Origin: Halieaceae bacterium
GTDB taxonomy: Bacteria; Pseudomonadota; Gammaproteobacteria; Pseudomonadales; Halieaceae
Assembly: GCA_011524755.1 (NCBI GenBank)
Contig: WTJR01000165.1
Location: 21,168-61,358 of the forward strand
Reading direction: 5' to 3'
Length of the DNA stretch: 40,191 bases
Part shown: one piece after another, positions 10,914 to 20,009 of the stretch
How the letters are laid out: every line of letters begins with the position of its first letter
Numbering within the stretch: position 1 is the stretch's first letter
Translations under genes and position numbers: made by a program
Notes under the pieces: generated by a model
Told to the model about the DNA's origin: nothing
Seen by the model: the letters and a program-made list of their open reading frames with translations, nothing else
Database searches by the model: none

Positions 10914-12085
10914 TGAAGTTGTTTCGGCTACTGACCACCAGCGTATTACTGCTCCTTATCAGTGGATGTAGCACGTTTCAGGAGTGGTTTGGTTCTGAGG
11001 AAGAGGACGCCACCGCGCCTGTTGAGCTTGAGCGCATTGATACAAAGGTCAAACTCAAAAAACAGTGGTCGACCAAGATTGGCGATGGTCAGGGTGACGG
11101 CTTCTACAAAATAACACCCACCTTAGTCGACGGTGTGCTCTACGTCGCCTCCAGTGATGGCGAGGTCGCGGCGATCAGTGCAGCTGACGGCGATCGGCTC
11201 TGGCGAGTAGAGTTGGAGCGTCCGCTGTCAGGTGGCGTTGGTTATCACGATCGAAGTCTTTATCTCGGTGGCGCTGACGGCTCTGTACTGCAGTTGTCGG
11301 CTAACGATGGTGTCGTGGAATGGGAAGCCGCTGTGTCGGGTGAGGTGCTTGCGGCACCCGCGGTCTCAGATGACTGGGTCATTGTGCAGACCTATGACGG
11401 CAAACTGCTCGGATTCCAGCCTGGCGCTGATGAGCCCGCATGGACATTTACGAGTGATGTACCGGTTCTTACATTACGCGGTACCTCAACCCCTATTTTA
11501 GTTGGGGATAATGCAATTGCCGGGTTTGGTGATGGCAAGGTTGTCGCTGTAGACGTCAACTCCGGAAACGTCTCGTGGGAGTCACGCATTGGCGTCCCTC
11601 AGGGCAGCTCAGAAATAGATCGTATCGTCGATATTGACGGTGCCATGACTCAGCAGGGTATTGAGCTTTTTGTTGCCAGTTATCAGGGGCGCGTCGCTGC
11701 GCTAGATAGCCGAACCGGGCGTAAACTCTGGCAGCAGAACGTTTCGTCAGTCACGGGTACACACGTGGGCTTTGGTAACGTCTATGTGGCCGACGTCGAC
11801 GGTACGCTGAGTGCGTTCCTGCGAACAGGTCAAGGTGTGCGGTGGCAAAACATTGAGCTCGGTTACCGGCAGTTGTCGCGACCGACTCCCGTCAGCAGCT
11901 ATGTAGCAACGGTAGATTTTGATGGGTATCTGCATCTTCTCTCGCAGGTAGATGGCCAAATTGTAGGTCGGACCAAGATCGGTGGCGATGCGGCACGGGC
12001 CGATATGATTGCCGATAGTGGGCGTCTGATTATCTTCGCCGATAACGGTCAGTTGCTCGCCTATGAGCTAGAGACCCTGGACTAA
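10913..12085 (+). CDS. bamB: Outer membrane assembly lipoprotein BamB (PQQ-type beta-propeller)
   Basis: Lipobox LLISGCSTF; repeated beta-propeller blades (YVASSDGEVAAISAADGDRLWRV); position before der. Confidence 0.94.
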   Translation: MKLFRLLTTSVLLLLISGCSTFQEWFGSEEEDATAPVELERIDTKVKLKKQWSTKIGDGQGDGFYKITPTLVDGVLYVASSDGEVAAISAADGDRLWRVELERPLSGGVGYHDRSLYLGGADGSVLQLSANDGVVEWEAAVSGEVLAAPAVSDDWVIVQTYDGKLLGFQPGADEPAWTFTSDVPVLTLRGTSTPILVGDNAIAGFGDGKVVAVDVNSGNVSWESRIGVPQGSSEIDRIVDIDGAMTQQGIELFVASYQGRVAALDSRTGRKLWQQNVSSVTGTHVGFGNVYVADVDGTLSAFLRTGQGVRWQNIELGYRQLSRPTPVSSYVATVDFDGYLHLLSQVDGQIVGRTKIGGDAARADMIADSGRLIIFADNGQLLAYELETLD

Positions 12086-12091
12086 AAAGTC

Positions 12092-13510
12092 ATGCTTCCC
12101 GTCATTGCGTTGGTAGGACGCCCCAATGTAGGGAAGTCGACGCTGTTCAATCAGCTCACCAAGACCCGTGATGCGCTCGTTGCGGACTACTCTGGACTTA
12201 CCCGAGATCGAAAGTACGGTGAAGGGCGCTGTGATGAGCAGCGCTTTATGGTCATTGATACGGGTGGTATTACCGGAGAGGAAGAGGGTATTGATGCTGC
12301 AATGGCGGCTCAGTCATTGGCCGCAATTGACGAAGCTGACGTCGTTTTACTCATGGTTGACGGTCGCGCAGGTTTGCAGGTCGGTGATCAAAGTCTCGTC
12401 CGGTTGCTCCGAGAGCGCAACAAACCCTTCGAACTCGTGGTCAATAAAATTGATGGCGTGGGTGAAGATGTTGCCGCCAGTGATTTTCACAGCTTAGGTG
12501 TAGCCAAGCTGCACACCATCGCGGCCACCCACAACCGTGGTGTGCGGACAATGATTTCCGAGGTGATGGCCCCCTTTGGTGATACCGAGTCCGAAATAGA
12601 CGAGGGCGGATCAGGCATTCGTGTTGCGGTTGTAGGCAGGCCCAATGTGGGAAAGTCGACCTTGGTCAATCGCTTGTTGGGCGAGGACAGAGTGGTGGTC
12701 TTCGATCAGCCCGGGACAACGCGAGACAGCGTTTTCATTGAGTACGAACGCCACGGACATGCCTACACGCTAATTGACACGGCGGGGGTACGGCGGCGTA
12801 AGAATGTCAAAGAGACAGTAGAGAAATTTTCGATTGTCAAAACCCTCAAGGCCATCGACCAAGCAAACGTTGTGATTTTGTTGATGGATGCCCATGAAGG
12901 CGTGGTCGAACAGGATCTGCATCTGCTTGGTCAATGTATCGAGGCGGGTCGGGGCCTAGTGGTAGCGCTCAATAAATGGGATGGCATGGAGTCCGATGAA
13001 CGCGAGCGGGTGAAGGTTGAACTACAGCGCCGCCTGCTATTTGTCGACTATGCCGATATCCACTTTATATCGGCGCTGCACGGGACAGGTGTGGGTCATC
13101 TCTATGACTCTATTCACGGTGCATACGAGTCGGCTACGCGGAAACTGACGACGCCACGATTGACCCAACTGCTAGAGGATATTGTCTCTAGCCACCCACC
13201 GCCCGTTGTCGGTGGCCGACGTGTGAAGCTCCGGTACGCACATATGGGGGGACATAACCCACCGCGTATCGTCATTCACGGCAACTCGACCGATAATCTT
13301 CCGCAGAGTTACGTTCGGTATCTCGAGAACTCGTTTCGTCGGCACCTAGATTTATCAGGTACGCCTATACGTATTGAGTTGCGAACCGGCGATAACCCCT
13401 ATGCGGGGCGCCGTAACAAGCTGACAGAGCGTCAGGTCCAGCGTCGACGCCGCATGATGTCCCACATCAAGAAATCCGAGAAGAAGCGTAAGCAAAAGAA
13501 AACGCAATAA
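12092..13510 (+). CDS. der: Ribosome-associated GTPase Der (EngA), double G domain
   Basis: Two P-loops ([28 protein letters not shown]), NKIDG/NKWDG, basic C-terminus. Confidence 0.97.
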   Translation: MLPVIALVGRPNVGKSTLFNQLTKTRDALVADYSGLTRDRKYGEGRCDEQRFMVIDTGGITGEEEGIDAAMAAQSLAAIDEADVVLLMVDGRAGLQVGDQSLVRLLRERNKPFELVVNKIDGVGEDVAASDFHSLGVAKLHTIAATHNRGVRTMISEVMAPFGDTESEIDEGGSGIRVAVVGRPNVGKSTLVNRLLGEDRVVVFDQPGTTRDSVFIEYERHGHAYTLIDTAGVRRRKNVKETVEKFSIVKTLKAIDQANVVILLMDAHEGVVEQDLHLLGQCIEAGRGLVVALNKWDGMESDERERVKVELQRRLLFVDYADIHFISALHGTGVGHLYDSIHGAYESATRKLTTPRLTQLLEDIVSSHPPPVVGGRRVKLRYAHMGGHNPPRIVIHGNSTDNLPQSYVRYLENSFRRHLDLSGTPIRIELRTGDNPYAGRRNKLTERQVQRRRRMMSHIKKSEKKRKQKKTQ

Positions 13511-13647
13511 CCTCTGAGTTGGTCTGACACTCGCCCATATATTCAAGTAAATTATGAGCGAGATACAAACCATCTATTTCACAAATATAAGTAAGTAACC
13601 CATAGTTCGCCCATCAACGATGACACCGTATAGAGCGGGGGTGAACC

Positions 13648-15234
13648 ATGAGTAATTATCTAGAACAGGTTGAAAAACTGCAGGGCGTGGCAACAGCTGC
13701 CAATGGGGTTAATGCTGAGCATGCGGTTCGTATGCGCCTGCAGAACCAGTTTAAAACCGGTCTCGACGTGGCGAAGTACACGGCGGATATCATGCGCCGT
13801 GATATTGAGAACTATGAGGCAGATACCTCGCAGTACACTCAGTCGCTGGGCTGCTGGCATGGATTTATTGGCCAGCAGAAAATGATTGCCATCAAAAAGC
13901 ATTTCGGCGACACCAACCGACGCTACTTGTACCTCTCTGGCTGGATGATCGCTGCCCTGCGCTCAGAGTTTGGTCCTCTGCCAGATCAATCGATGCATGA
14001 GAAAACCTCAGTACCCGCTCTGATTGAGGAGCTGTATACGTTCTTGCGTCAGGCCGACGCGCGCGAGATGGGCGGTCTTTTCCGTCAACTCGATGCGGCA
14101 CGGGCGGCTAACAATGATGTCCAAGAGCGGGCGATCATCAACCAGATCGATAATTTTCAGACACACGTTGTTCCCATCATTGCCGATATTGATGCCGGCT
14201 TTGGTAACGAGGAAGCAACCTACCTTCTCGCCAAGAAGATGATCGAAGCGGGTGCTTGTGCCATTCAGATCGAAAATCAGGTGTCTGACGAAAAGCAGTG
14301 TGGCCACCAGGACGGCAAAGTTACGGTTCCACACGCTGACTTCCTCGCTAAGATTCGCGCGGTTCGCTATGCGTTCATCGAGTTGGGCGTAGAAAACGGC
14401 ATCATTGTCGCTCGCACGGACTCACTGGGTGCCGGCCTGACTAAGCAGATTGCTGTGACCAATGAGCCAGGCGATTTGGGTGATCAGTACAATAGTTTCC
14501 TTGACGGCGATGTCGTTCAAACTGCAGATGATTTGGCCAATGGCGACGTCGTTGTGAAGGCCAATGGTCAGCTGCTGCGTCCTAAGCGTCTCGCATCAGG
14601 TTTGTTCCGATTCAAGCCTAATACGGGAGAAGACCGCGTTGTTCTCGACTGCATTACCTCGCTACAGAATGGCGCCGACCTTCTGTGGATTGAGACCGAG
14701 AAGCCGCATGTGGGTCAGATTGCAGGCATGGTTAATCGTATTCGTGAGGTCGTTCCAAACGCGAAGCTGGTTTACAACAACAGCCCGTCGTTTAACTGGA
14801 CACTCAACTTCCGCCAGCAGGTTTTCGACTCATGGGCTGAAGAGGGGCAGGACGTGTCTGCCTACGCGCGTGATGAGCTCATGTCAGCCGAGTACGACGA
14901 GACTGATTTAGCGATCGAAGCTGACCGCAGAATTCAATCCTTCCAAGCCGATGCGGCGCGTGAGGCGGGTATCTTCCACCATTTGATTACCCTGCCGACC
15001 TACCACACGGCAGCACTGTCGACGGATAACTTGGCCAAAGAGTACTTTGGTGAGGCCGGGATGCTCGGCTACGTCGCAGGGGTCCAGCGTAAAGAAATTC
15101 GTCAGGGTATCGCCTGTGTGAAGCACCAGAACATGGCTGGTTCCGATATGGGCGATGACCACAAAGAGTACTTCTCTGGTGATGCGGCACTCAAAGCCGG
15201 TGGCGCTGACAACACCATGAATCAGTTTGGATAA
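13648..15234 (+). CDS. aceA: Isocitrate lyase (long, ~530-aa form)
   Basis: IIADIDAGFGNEEATYLLAKKMIEAGACAIQIENQVSDEKQCGHQDGKVTVPH; YNNSPSFNW. Confidence 0.95.
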   Translation: MSNYLEQVEKLQGVATAANGVNAEHAVRMRLQNQFKTGLDVAKYTADIMRRDIENYEADTSQYTQSLGCWHGFIGQQKMIAIKKHFGDTNRRYLYLSGWMIAALRSEFGPLPDQSMHEKTSVPALIEELYTFLRQADAREMGGLFRQLDAARAANNDVQERAIINQIDNFQTHVVPIIADIDAGFGNEEATYLLAKKMIEAGACAIQIENQVSDEKQCGHQDGKVTVPHADFLAKIRAVRYAFIELGVENGIIVARTDSLGAGLTKQIAVTNEPGDLGDQYNSFLDGDVVQTADDLANGDVVVKANGQLLRPKRLASGLFRFKPNTGEDRVVLDCITSLQNGADLLWIETEKPHVGQIAGMVNRIREVVPNAKLVYNNSPSFNWTLNFRQQVFDSWAEEGQDVSAYARDELMSAEYDETDLAIEADRRIQSFQADAAREAGIFHHLITLPTYHTAALSTDNLAKEYFGEAGMLGYVAGVQRKEIRQGIACVKHQNMAGSDMGDDHKEYFSGDAALKAGGADNTMNQFG

Positions 15235-15253
15235 TCACGCCCAGTGGTTCGCT

Positions 15254-15283
15254 AAGCCCAGTCATTCGACTGGGCTTTTTTTT
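15254..15283 (+). terminator. Rho-independent terminator after aceA
   Basis: Perfect 10-bp stem AAGCCCAGTC-ATTC-GACTGGGCTT followed by a run of T, starting 20 bp after the aceA stop. Confidence 0.92.
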
Positions 15284-15328
15284 GTTCTGCGTCTTGCCAA
15301 ACCCCGCTGACCGAAGCACAGTTCCAAA

Positions 15329-15877
15329 ATGAAATGGGAAAATATAGACGAACAAGTATGTTCCGTGGCTCGGGCGCTCTCTATTGTTGGAGAACGCTGG
15401 ACGCTCCTGATTATCAGAGATGCGTTCAAGGGGACCCGCCGCTTTGAGGGGTTCCATAAGAATCTGGGTGTCACTCGACACCGGCTTACCGAGCGACTCA
15501 ATTCATTGGTCGAGTCCGGTGTCATGACCAAAGTGCCCTACAGTCGGAATCCAGAGCGCTTCGAGTACCGTTTAACGCGCAAAGGACTGGGCCTTTACCC
15601 TGTTTTGATGAGTTTGAGTCAATGGGGCGATCAATGGTTGGCAGACGAAAATGGACCGCCCATGACTTATTGGCACAGTCGCTGCGCTCAGGACTGTGAG
15701 CCGATAATGGCGTGCAGTGAGTGTGGTGAGACCCTGAAGCCTGAAGAGGTCTCAGCGAAACTGGGAACCGAACTCACTCATTATGTGGCACACTTAAAAG
15801 ATCACGGGTTACCCATACCCAGTGATGCTGAATTACCGAAACGCGCAGGCGAATACCGAAAAACAAGGACGCGATAG
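15329..15877 (+). CDS. HxlR-family winged-helix transcriptional regulator
   Basis: CSVARALSIVGERWTLLIIRDAFKGTRRFEGFHKNLGVTRHRLTERLNSLVESGVM. Confidence 0.9.
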   Translation: MKWENIDEQVCSVARALSIVGERWTLLIIRDAFKGTRRFEGFHKNLGVTRHRLTERLNSLVESGVMTKVPYSRNPERFEYRLTRKGLGLYPVLMSLSQWGDQWLADENGPPMTYWHSRCAQDCEPIMACSECGETLKPEEVSAKLGTELTHYVAHLKDHGLPIPSDAELPKRAGEYRKTRTR

Positions 15878-15888
15878 GAACCGAGCTT

Positions 15889-16674
15889 ATGAACCAGCAA
15901 GTCAACAATCTGATCATGAATGCCGATGAGAACATGGGGCAGGTAGAACGCAGCCCCATGGATGAACAGCTGTTTCGCAAGCAGCGTTTGGCCGCCGCTC
16001 TGCGGATTTTTGGTCGATTTGGGTTCGATGAGGGTGTAGCGGGGCACATTACCGTTCGGGACCCACTTGACCCCGAGACCTTTTGGGTTAATCCCATGGG
16101 GCGTTCATTCAAAATGATGCGCGTGTCCGATTTGATTCGCGTAGATCACGACGGAAATATTGTTGAGGGAAGCGGTATTCTGAATGGTGCCGCGTTTACG
16201 ATTCATAGCCAGATTCATGCAGCGCGTCCCGATGTGACAGCAGCGGCACACGCGCACTCTATCTACGGCAAAGCATGGGCTTCCCTTGGTCGTCTGCTGG
16301 ATCCGCTTACTCAGGATGCCTGCTCATTCTATGGTGATCACGCGCTGTTGGATGACTACACCGGTGTTGTCGTTGATATGGATGAGGGCGAACGACTCGC
16401 TCAGACCTTGGGTGATAAGAAAGCGATCATCCTAAAAAACCACGGACACCTGACAGTCGGCCAATCCGTTGAGGAGGCTACCTGGTGGTACGTCACTATG
16501 GAACGCACTTGTCAGGCTCAGTTGCTGGCAGAGGCAGCTGGCACACCTAAGCCTATCCCGCACGAGATGGCGGTTCATACGCAAAAGCAGGTCGGCAGTA
16601 CCTTGTCGGGTTGGTTCAGTGGTCAGCCGTTGTTCGATGTGATTCTCAGTGAGCAGCCGGACCTTCTAGACTGA
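15889..16674 (+). CDS. Class II aldolase/adducin domain protein
   Basis: EGVAGHITVRDPLDPETFWVNPMG, AAAHAHSIYGKAWASLG, ILKNHGHLTVGQSVEEATWWYVTMER. Confidence 0.9.
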   Translation: MNQQVNNLIMNADENMGQVERSPMDEQLFRKQRLAAALRIFGRFGFDEGVAGHITVRDPLDPETFWVNPMGRSFKMMRVSDLIRVDHDGNIVEGSGILNGAAFTIHSQIHAARPDVTAAAHAHSIYGKAWASLGRLLDPLTQDACSFYGDHALLDDYTGVVVDMDEGERLAQTLGDKKAIILKNHGHLTVGQSVEEATWWYVTMERTCQAQLLAEAAGTPKPIPHEMAVHTQKQVGSTLSGWFSGQPLFDVILSEQPDLLD

Positions 16675-16694
16675 GTAATACAAGCATCTGCCGC

Positions 16695-17291
16695 TTAGAG
16701 CGGCTGATCGAATTTGTCGCGATCGAATGAAGCGATGAGCAACGATAAATTACTCAGCTGTACAACCAGCAAGGGGTAGTGCAGGTACTGAATCAGTACG
16801 AGCGTGTCCTCTGTTTCTAGCCACGTGCGGGCCCACTGATAAAACCCCAATGCAAAGAGTGCACCGGCCAGAGCACCGAGCGTTTTACCAATATCGACAG
16901 GTTTAAAGCTTTCCTTCGCAATGACCAGCGTCTCGAGTCTGACTAAATAGTTGCCAAATATCAGCGCTAGTTGGAAGCCGAGGTAGACCCCAGCGGCTAG
17001 TAAAAAGCTTTGCGGGTAGAGCAACACGGCCAGGACACTCAGTAGCGCAATGACCTCGACGCTCACTGATATTCGGAAAAACCAGTGTAGGTTCAGGAGT
17101 CGAGAGTAGGCCAGTGCCACCAATAGTGGACCCAAACTGAACGCGAGCGGTCCCAGCGAAAAGGCCTCAGGCGGTAAAGGCGCCATGAGTGCGACATAAG
17201 CGGTTCCCCACACTCCCTGGAAAAACGCGTTAATCGACTTGTAAGCGACGAAGGGCTTTAAGCGCAGCGCAGGGTGGATGGAGTCGCGCAC
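16695..17291 (-). CDS. Uncharacterised membrane protein (~6 TM) in the riboswitch-controlled B12 operon
   Basis: Six hydrophobic stretches in 198 aa; abuts the cobO stop codon; same strand and operon as btuB-cobO. Confidence 0.75.
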   Translation of the reverse strand: MRDSIHPALRLKPFVAYKSINAFFQGVWGTAYVALMAPLPPEAFSLGPLAFSLGPLLVALAYSRLLNLHWFFRISVSVEVIALLSVLAVLLYPQSFLLAAGVYLGFQLALIFGNYLVRLETLVIAKESFKPVDIGKTLGALAGALFALGFYQWARTWLETEDTLVLIQYLHYPLLVVQLSNLSLLIASFDRDKFDQPL

Positions 17292-17897
17292 TTAGTAATC
17301 AACGCCTTTTCTAGCTTTGATGCCGGCACGAAACGCGTGTTTGACTTCCTTCACTTCGGAGACGGTGTCTGCCAGTGTTTGTAAGCCACTCCCACCGCCG
17401 CGCCCTGTCAGTACAACACTCTGGTGCTCTGGGCGCGCCTCAACGGTTCTAATGACCTGTGCCTCATCAAGGTAATCAAACGAGAGCATGTAGGTGATTT
17501 CATCGAGCACCACCAGGTCATAGGCAGGGTCTTGCAGCATTCGAGCCGCTTCGGCCCATGTGCGTTCAGCAGCCTCGATATCGCCCTGGCGGTTTTGTGT
17601 GTCCCAGGTAAACCCGGTCCCCATCTGATAGAAATCAGAGTCGGGAAGGTGTTCACGGGCGAACAGCTCCTCACCAGAGAGTTGCTCACCTTTGATGAAT
17701 TGGACAATGCCAACGCGCTGACCGTAACCCATGGCCCGCATCACCATACCGAAGGCGGAGCTGGTCTTCCCTTTGCCGTTGCCGGTTAACAATAAAACAA
17801 TGCTTTGTTCTGTATCAGCAGCAGCGATCGATGCATCGACATTGGATTTCTGTTTTTCCATCGAGGCTTTGTGCTTCGCATCTTTATCCATAGTCAT
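17292..17897 (-). CDS. cobO: Cob(I)yrinic acid a,c-diamide adenosyltransferase (CobO/BtuR family)
   Basis: LLLTGNGKGKTSSAFGMVMRAMGYGQRVGIVQFIKG; DLVVLDEITYMLSFDYLDEAQV; LTGRGGGSGLQTLADTVSEVKEVKHAFRAGIKARKGVDY. Confidence 0.96.
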   Translation of the reverse strand: MTMDKDAKHKASMEKQKSNVDASIAAADTEQSIVLLLTGNGKGKTSSAFGMVMRAMGYGQRVGIVQFIKGEQLSGEELFAREHLPDSDFYQMGTGFTWDTQNRQGDIEAAERTWAEAARMLQDPAYDLVVLDEITYMLSFDYLDEAQVIRTVEARPEHQSVVLTGRGGGSGLQTLADTVSEVKEVKHAFRAGIKARKGVDY

Positions 17898-17900
17898 ATC

Positions 17901-19748
17901 TCAAATGGCTAACTTTATACCGACATAAAGCGCACGACGCGGGCTTCGGTAACCTGCAATGTCAGTGTAGGCCTGATTGGTCAGGTTCTCTGCACGTACT
18001 GACAGATTAATCGAGTCAGTCACCTTGCGAGAAAAGGTCGCGTCCATCACGGTGTAGTCAGACAGCGCCGACCCAAACTCGTCTACTCGATCCGCTGTAT
18101 GCCGAGCGAGCAGCATCCAGCTGGAATCGCCGTCGTTATAGCGCGCGTTCAGCTGCATCGTGAGCTCTGGCCGATAGGGTAGCTGTGCACCCTGCGAGTC
18201 TTCTGCATCCAGTTGAGACACGAATCCGCCGACCGAGAAGCGCTCCGCGATCTGCCAGTCCACGGATGCTTCAATGCCGGTAGATTCGCTCTCGCCGGCA
18301 ATCTGGACGTACCCACTGTAGTTCACCAAATCAAAAATAATGGCGTCGGTAATTTGTTGATTAAAGTAGGTCAGATCCCAGGTCACAGCGCCTGTCACAT
18401 CACGTAGGCCAAGTTCCCAGCCCTCACTTCGCTCTTCCTTTAACGGAGAGTCCGTCGCTGGGCTAAAAGCCCATGGCCCCGTGTTGTAGCCAATCTCGTA
18501 GGGTGATGGTGCTCGGAAGCCCGTGCCAACGGCCACCTTCGCTGATATACCGTCAAATGCTGTCGGCGTTAGTGCCGTCAAGCGCCAGGAGGTGTGTCTA
18601 CCAAAATCATCATTGTCATCAACACGAATACCGCCGGAGACAATGAGGTCATGACTCTCGCGCTGCAGGTTGGCGTAAGCCGCGTTGTTATCGCGACTCC
18701 GTTGGTCAAACCCGTCGTCATAGCCTTGCTCGTCAAGGTCCACACCGACTGTCACGCGATACGCTTCACCGACCTGTCGGCTATGCATGGCTGTTAGCTG
18801 GTCATTATGACCTTCGGTGCTAAATCCAACGGCCCCATCTGTCGCATAGGCACGTTCACTGGTGCTTTCACTCCAACTGATACGGGTTTGGCTGCTGTCA
18901 TTGCTGTGGTTGATGACTACTGCCTGGCTGTCATTCTTGTAGTCATCAGTGCAGTCATTACTGATACCAAAGGCCGCTGTGTAGCAAAGGTCATAATCAG
19001 TCTGGGCATCGACTTCACGGGCAATCAGTGTTGCCGACCATCCTTGCCACTCAGGTGATGTGTAGCTGAGATGATAACTGTCGTTGTCGTAGCCATCGCG
19101 GTCGGCAAGTACGGTGTCATCAAGGCGTGCGTTAAATCCGTCAAGTGCGACCTTGTTCAACAGAAGTGTCGCTTCACCCATTGAGGTCTCTCCTGATGCG
19201 GCGGTAAGCGTCTCGGACTCGAAACCATAGCCGCCGCGCTCCACGTCTATGTCCAACGAAGCCCCGGTACTACCGCTACGACTAGTCAGTGAAATAACGC
19301 CACCGGCGTCCGCACCCCAGAGAAGACCTTGCGTACCACGAAGCACCTCAATGCGATCGAGCGAGCCCGAGAGCACATGCTCCATGCGAGGACCAATTTG
19401 CGGTGACGAAGGATCGCTAATATCGACGCCATCTAATAACACTTTGGTTCTGAAACCATCCTGACCGCGAACCCGAATACCACTGACCGCACCAAGACCA
19501 CCGGTTTGGGTGGTCGAGATGCCAACCTGGGTTTTGAGTAGCTGAGGCAGGGTTGCCGAGCCGAGAGCCTCCATTAACTCGCGATCAATGATATTGACGG
19601 AGACCGCCAGCGACTGACTGGAGGTATCCACGCGATCGGCAACGATCACGGTTTCCTCAATGGTTTCAGCCAGTGTTTGAATGGGATTGACGGCGAGGGA
19701 AACGCCGACGGTCATGCGGAAAATGACATGGGAAAGACGAGTTTGCAT
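17901..19748 (-). CDS. btuB: TonB-dependent vitamin B12 receptor (BtuB)
   Basis: Plug domain (LPQLLKTQVGISTTQTGGLGAVSGIRVRGQDGFRTKVLLDGVDISDPSSPQ, RIEVLRGTQGLLWGADAGGVISL), C-terminal beta-barrel, cobalamin riboswitch upstream. Start set at MQTRLSHVIF (19748), preceded by AGGAG. Confidence 0.92.
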   Translation of the reverse strand: MQTRLSHVIFRMTVGVSLAVNPIQTLAETIEETVIVADRVDTSSQSLAVSVNIIDRELMEALGSATLPQLLKTQVGISTTQTGGLGAVSGIRVRGQDGFRTKVLLDGVDISDPSSPQIGPRMEHVLSGSLDRIEVLRGTQGLLWGADAGGVISLTSRSGSTGASLDIDVERGGYGFESETLTAASGETSMGEATLLLNKVALDGFNARLDDTVLADRDGYDNDSYHLSYTSPEWQGWSATLIAREVDAQTDYDLCYTAAFGISNDCTDDYKNDSQAVVINHSNDSSQTRISWSESTSERAYATDGAVGFSTEGHNDQLTAMHSRQVGEAYRVTVGVDLDEQGYDDGFDQRSRDNNAAYANLQRESHDLIVSGGIRVDDNDDFGRHTSWRLTALTPTAFDGISAKVAVGTGFRAPSPYEIGYNTGPWAFSPATDSPLKEERSEGWELGLRDVTGAVTWDLTYFNQQITDAIIFDLVNYSGYVQIAGESESTGIEASVDWQIAERFSVGGFVSQLDAEDSQGAQLPYRPELTMQLNARYNDGDSSWMLLARHTADRVDEFGSALSDYTVMDATFSRKVTDSINLSVRAENLTNQAYTDIAGYRSPRRALYVGIKLAI

Positions 19749-19752
19749 TGGA

Positions 19753-19776
19753 GCTCCTACCTTTTTTATCAGGAGC
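19753..19776 (-). promoter_or_regulatory. Candidate Shine-Dalgarno-sequestering hairpin in the btuB leader
   Basis: On the minus strand GCTCCT-gataaaaaaggt-AGGAGC; the 3' arm contains the AGGAG SD five nt before the btuB ATG. Confidence 0.55.
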
Positions 19777-19860
19777 GGCAAGCGGCAAAGAGGTGAGGCG
19801 CAGTGACAGCAAACAGCCTTAACTCCCTGCTGGAGCCCACCGCGCCATTGGGTTGTTTTA

Positions 19861-19974
19861 TAGGCAGGTATCGGGCTCTGATAGGCTTAGCTATCTCTAC
19901 CGTTGCGGGGGCAGCGCTGGCTCATCCAGACTTCCCTTTTAACCTACCCGGGCGAAACACCTGTAGGCACCTAA
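19861..19974 (-). ncRNA. Cobalamin (AdoCbl) riboswitch
   Basis: Minus-strand core motifs in order: AGGTGCC, GGTTAAAAGGGAAG, GCTGCCCCCGCAACGGTA, and B12 box-like GCCCGATACCTGCC, upstream of btuB. Confidence 0.95.
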
Positions 19975-20009
19975 GCCGCGCACGGTACTCGGTTGATGGC
20001 GGTGCGTCA

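Noticed and set aside
14008-14334. 108-aa minus-strand ORF inside aceA
   Set aside because: Antisense shadow ORF of isocitrate lyase, no motifs.
17135-17170. Possible tandem duplication giving FSLGPLAFSLGPLL in the B12-operon membrane protein
   Set aside because: The two copies are diverged at the nucleotide level and short; consistent with ordinary TM low complexity.
19801-19860. 9-codon uORF-like ATG...TAA (MARWAPAGS) on the minus strand in the btuB leader
   Set aside because: No clear SD and too short to distinguish from chance; probably part of the riboswitch expression platform.
19803-20009. N-terminal 69 codons of ORF 19803-20579 (+)
   Set aside because: Antisense to the cobalamin riboswitch; homology to DUF501 begins only after the internal ATG.
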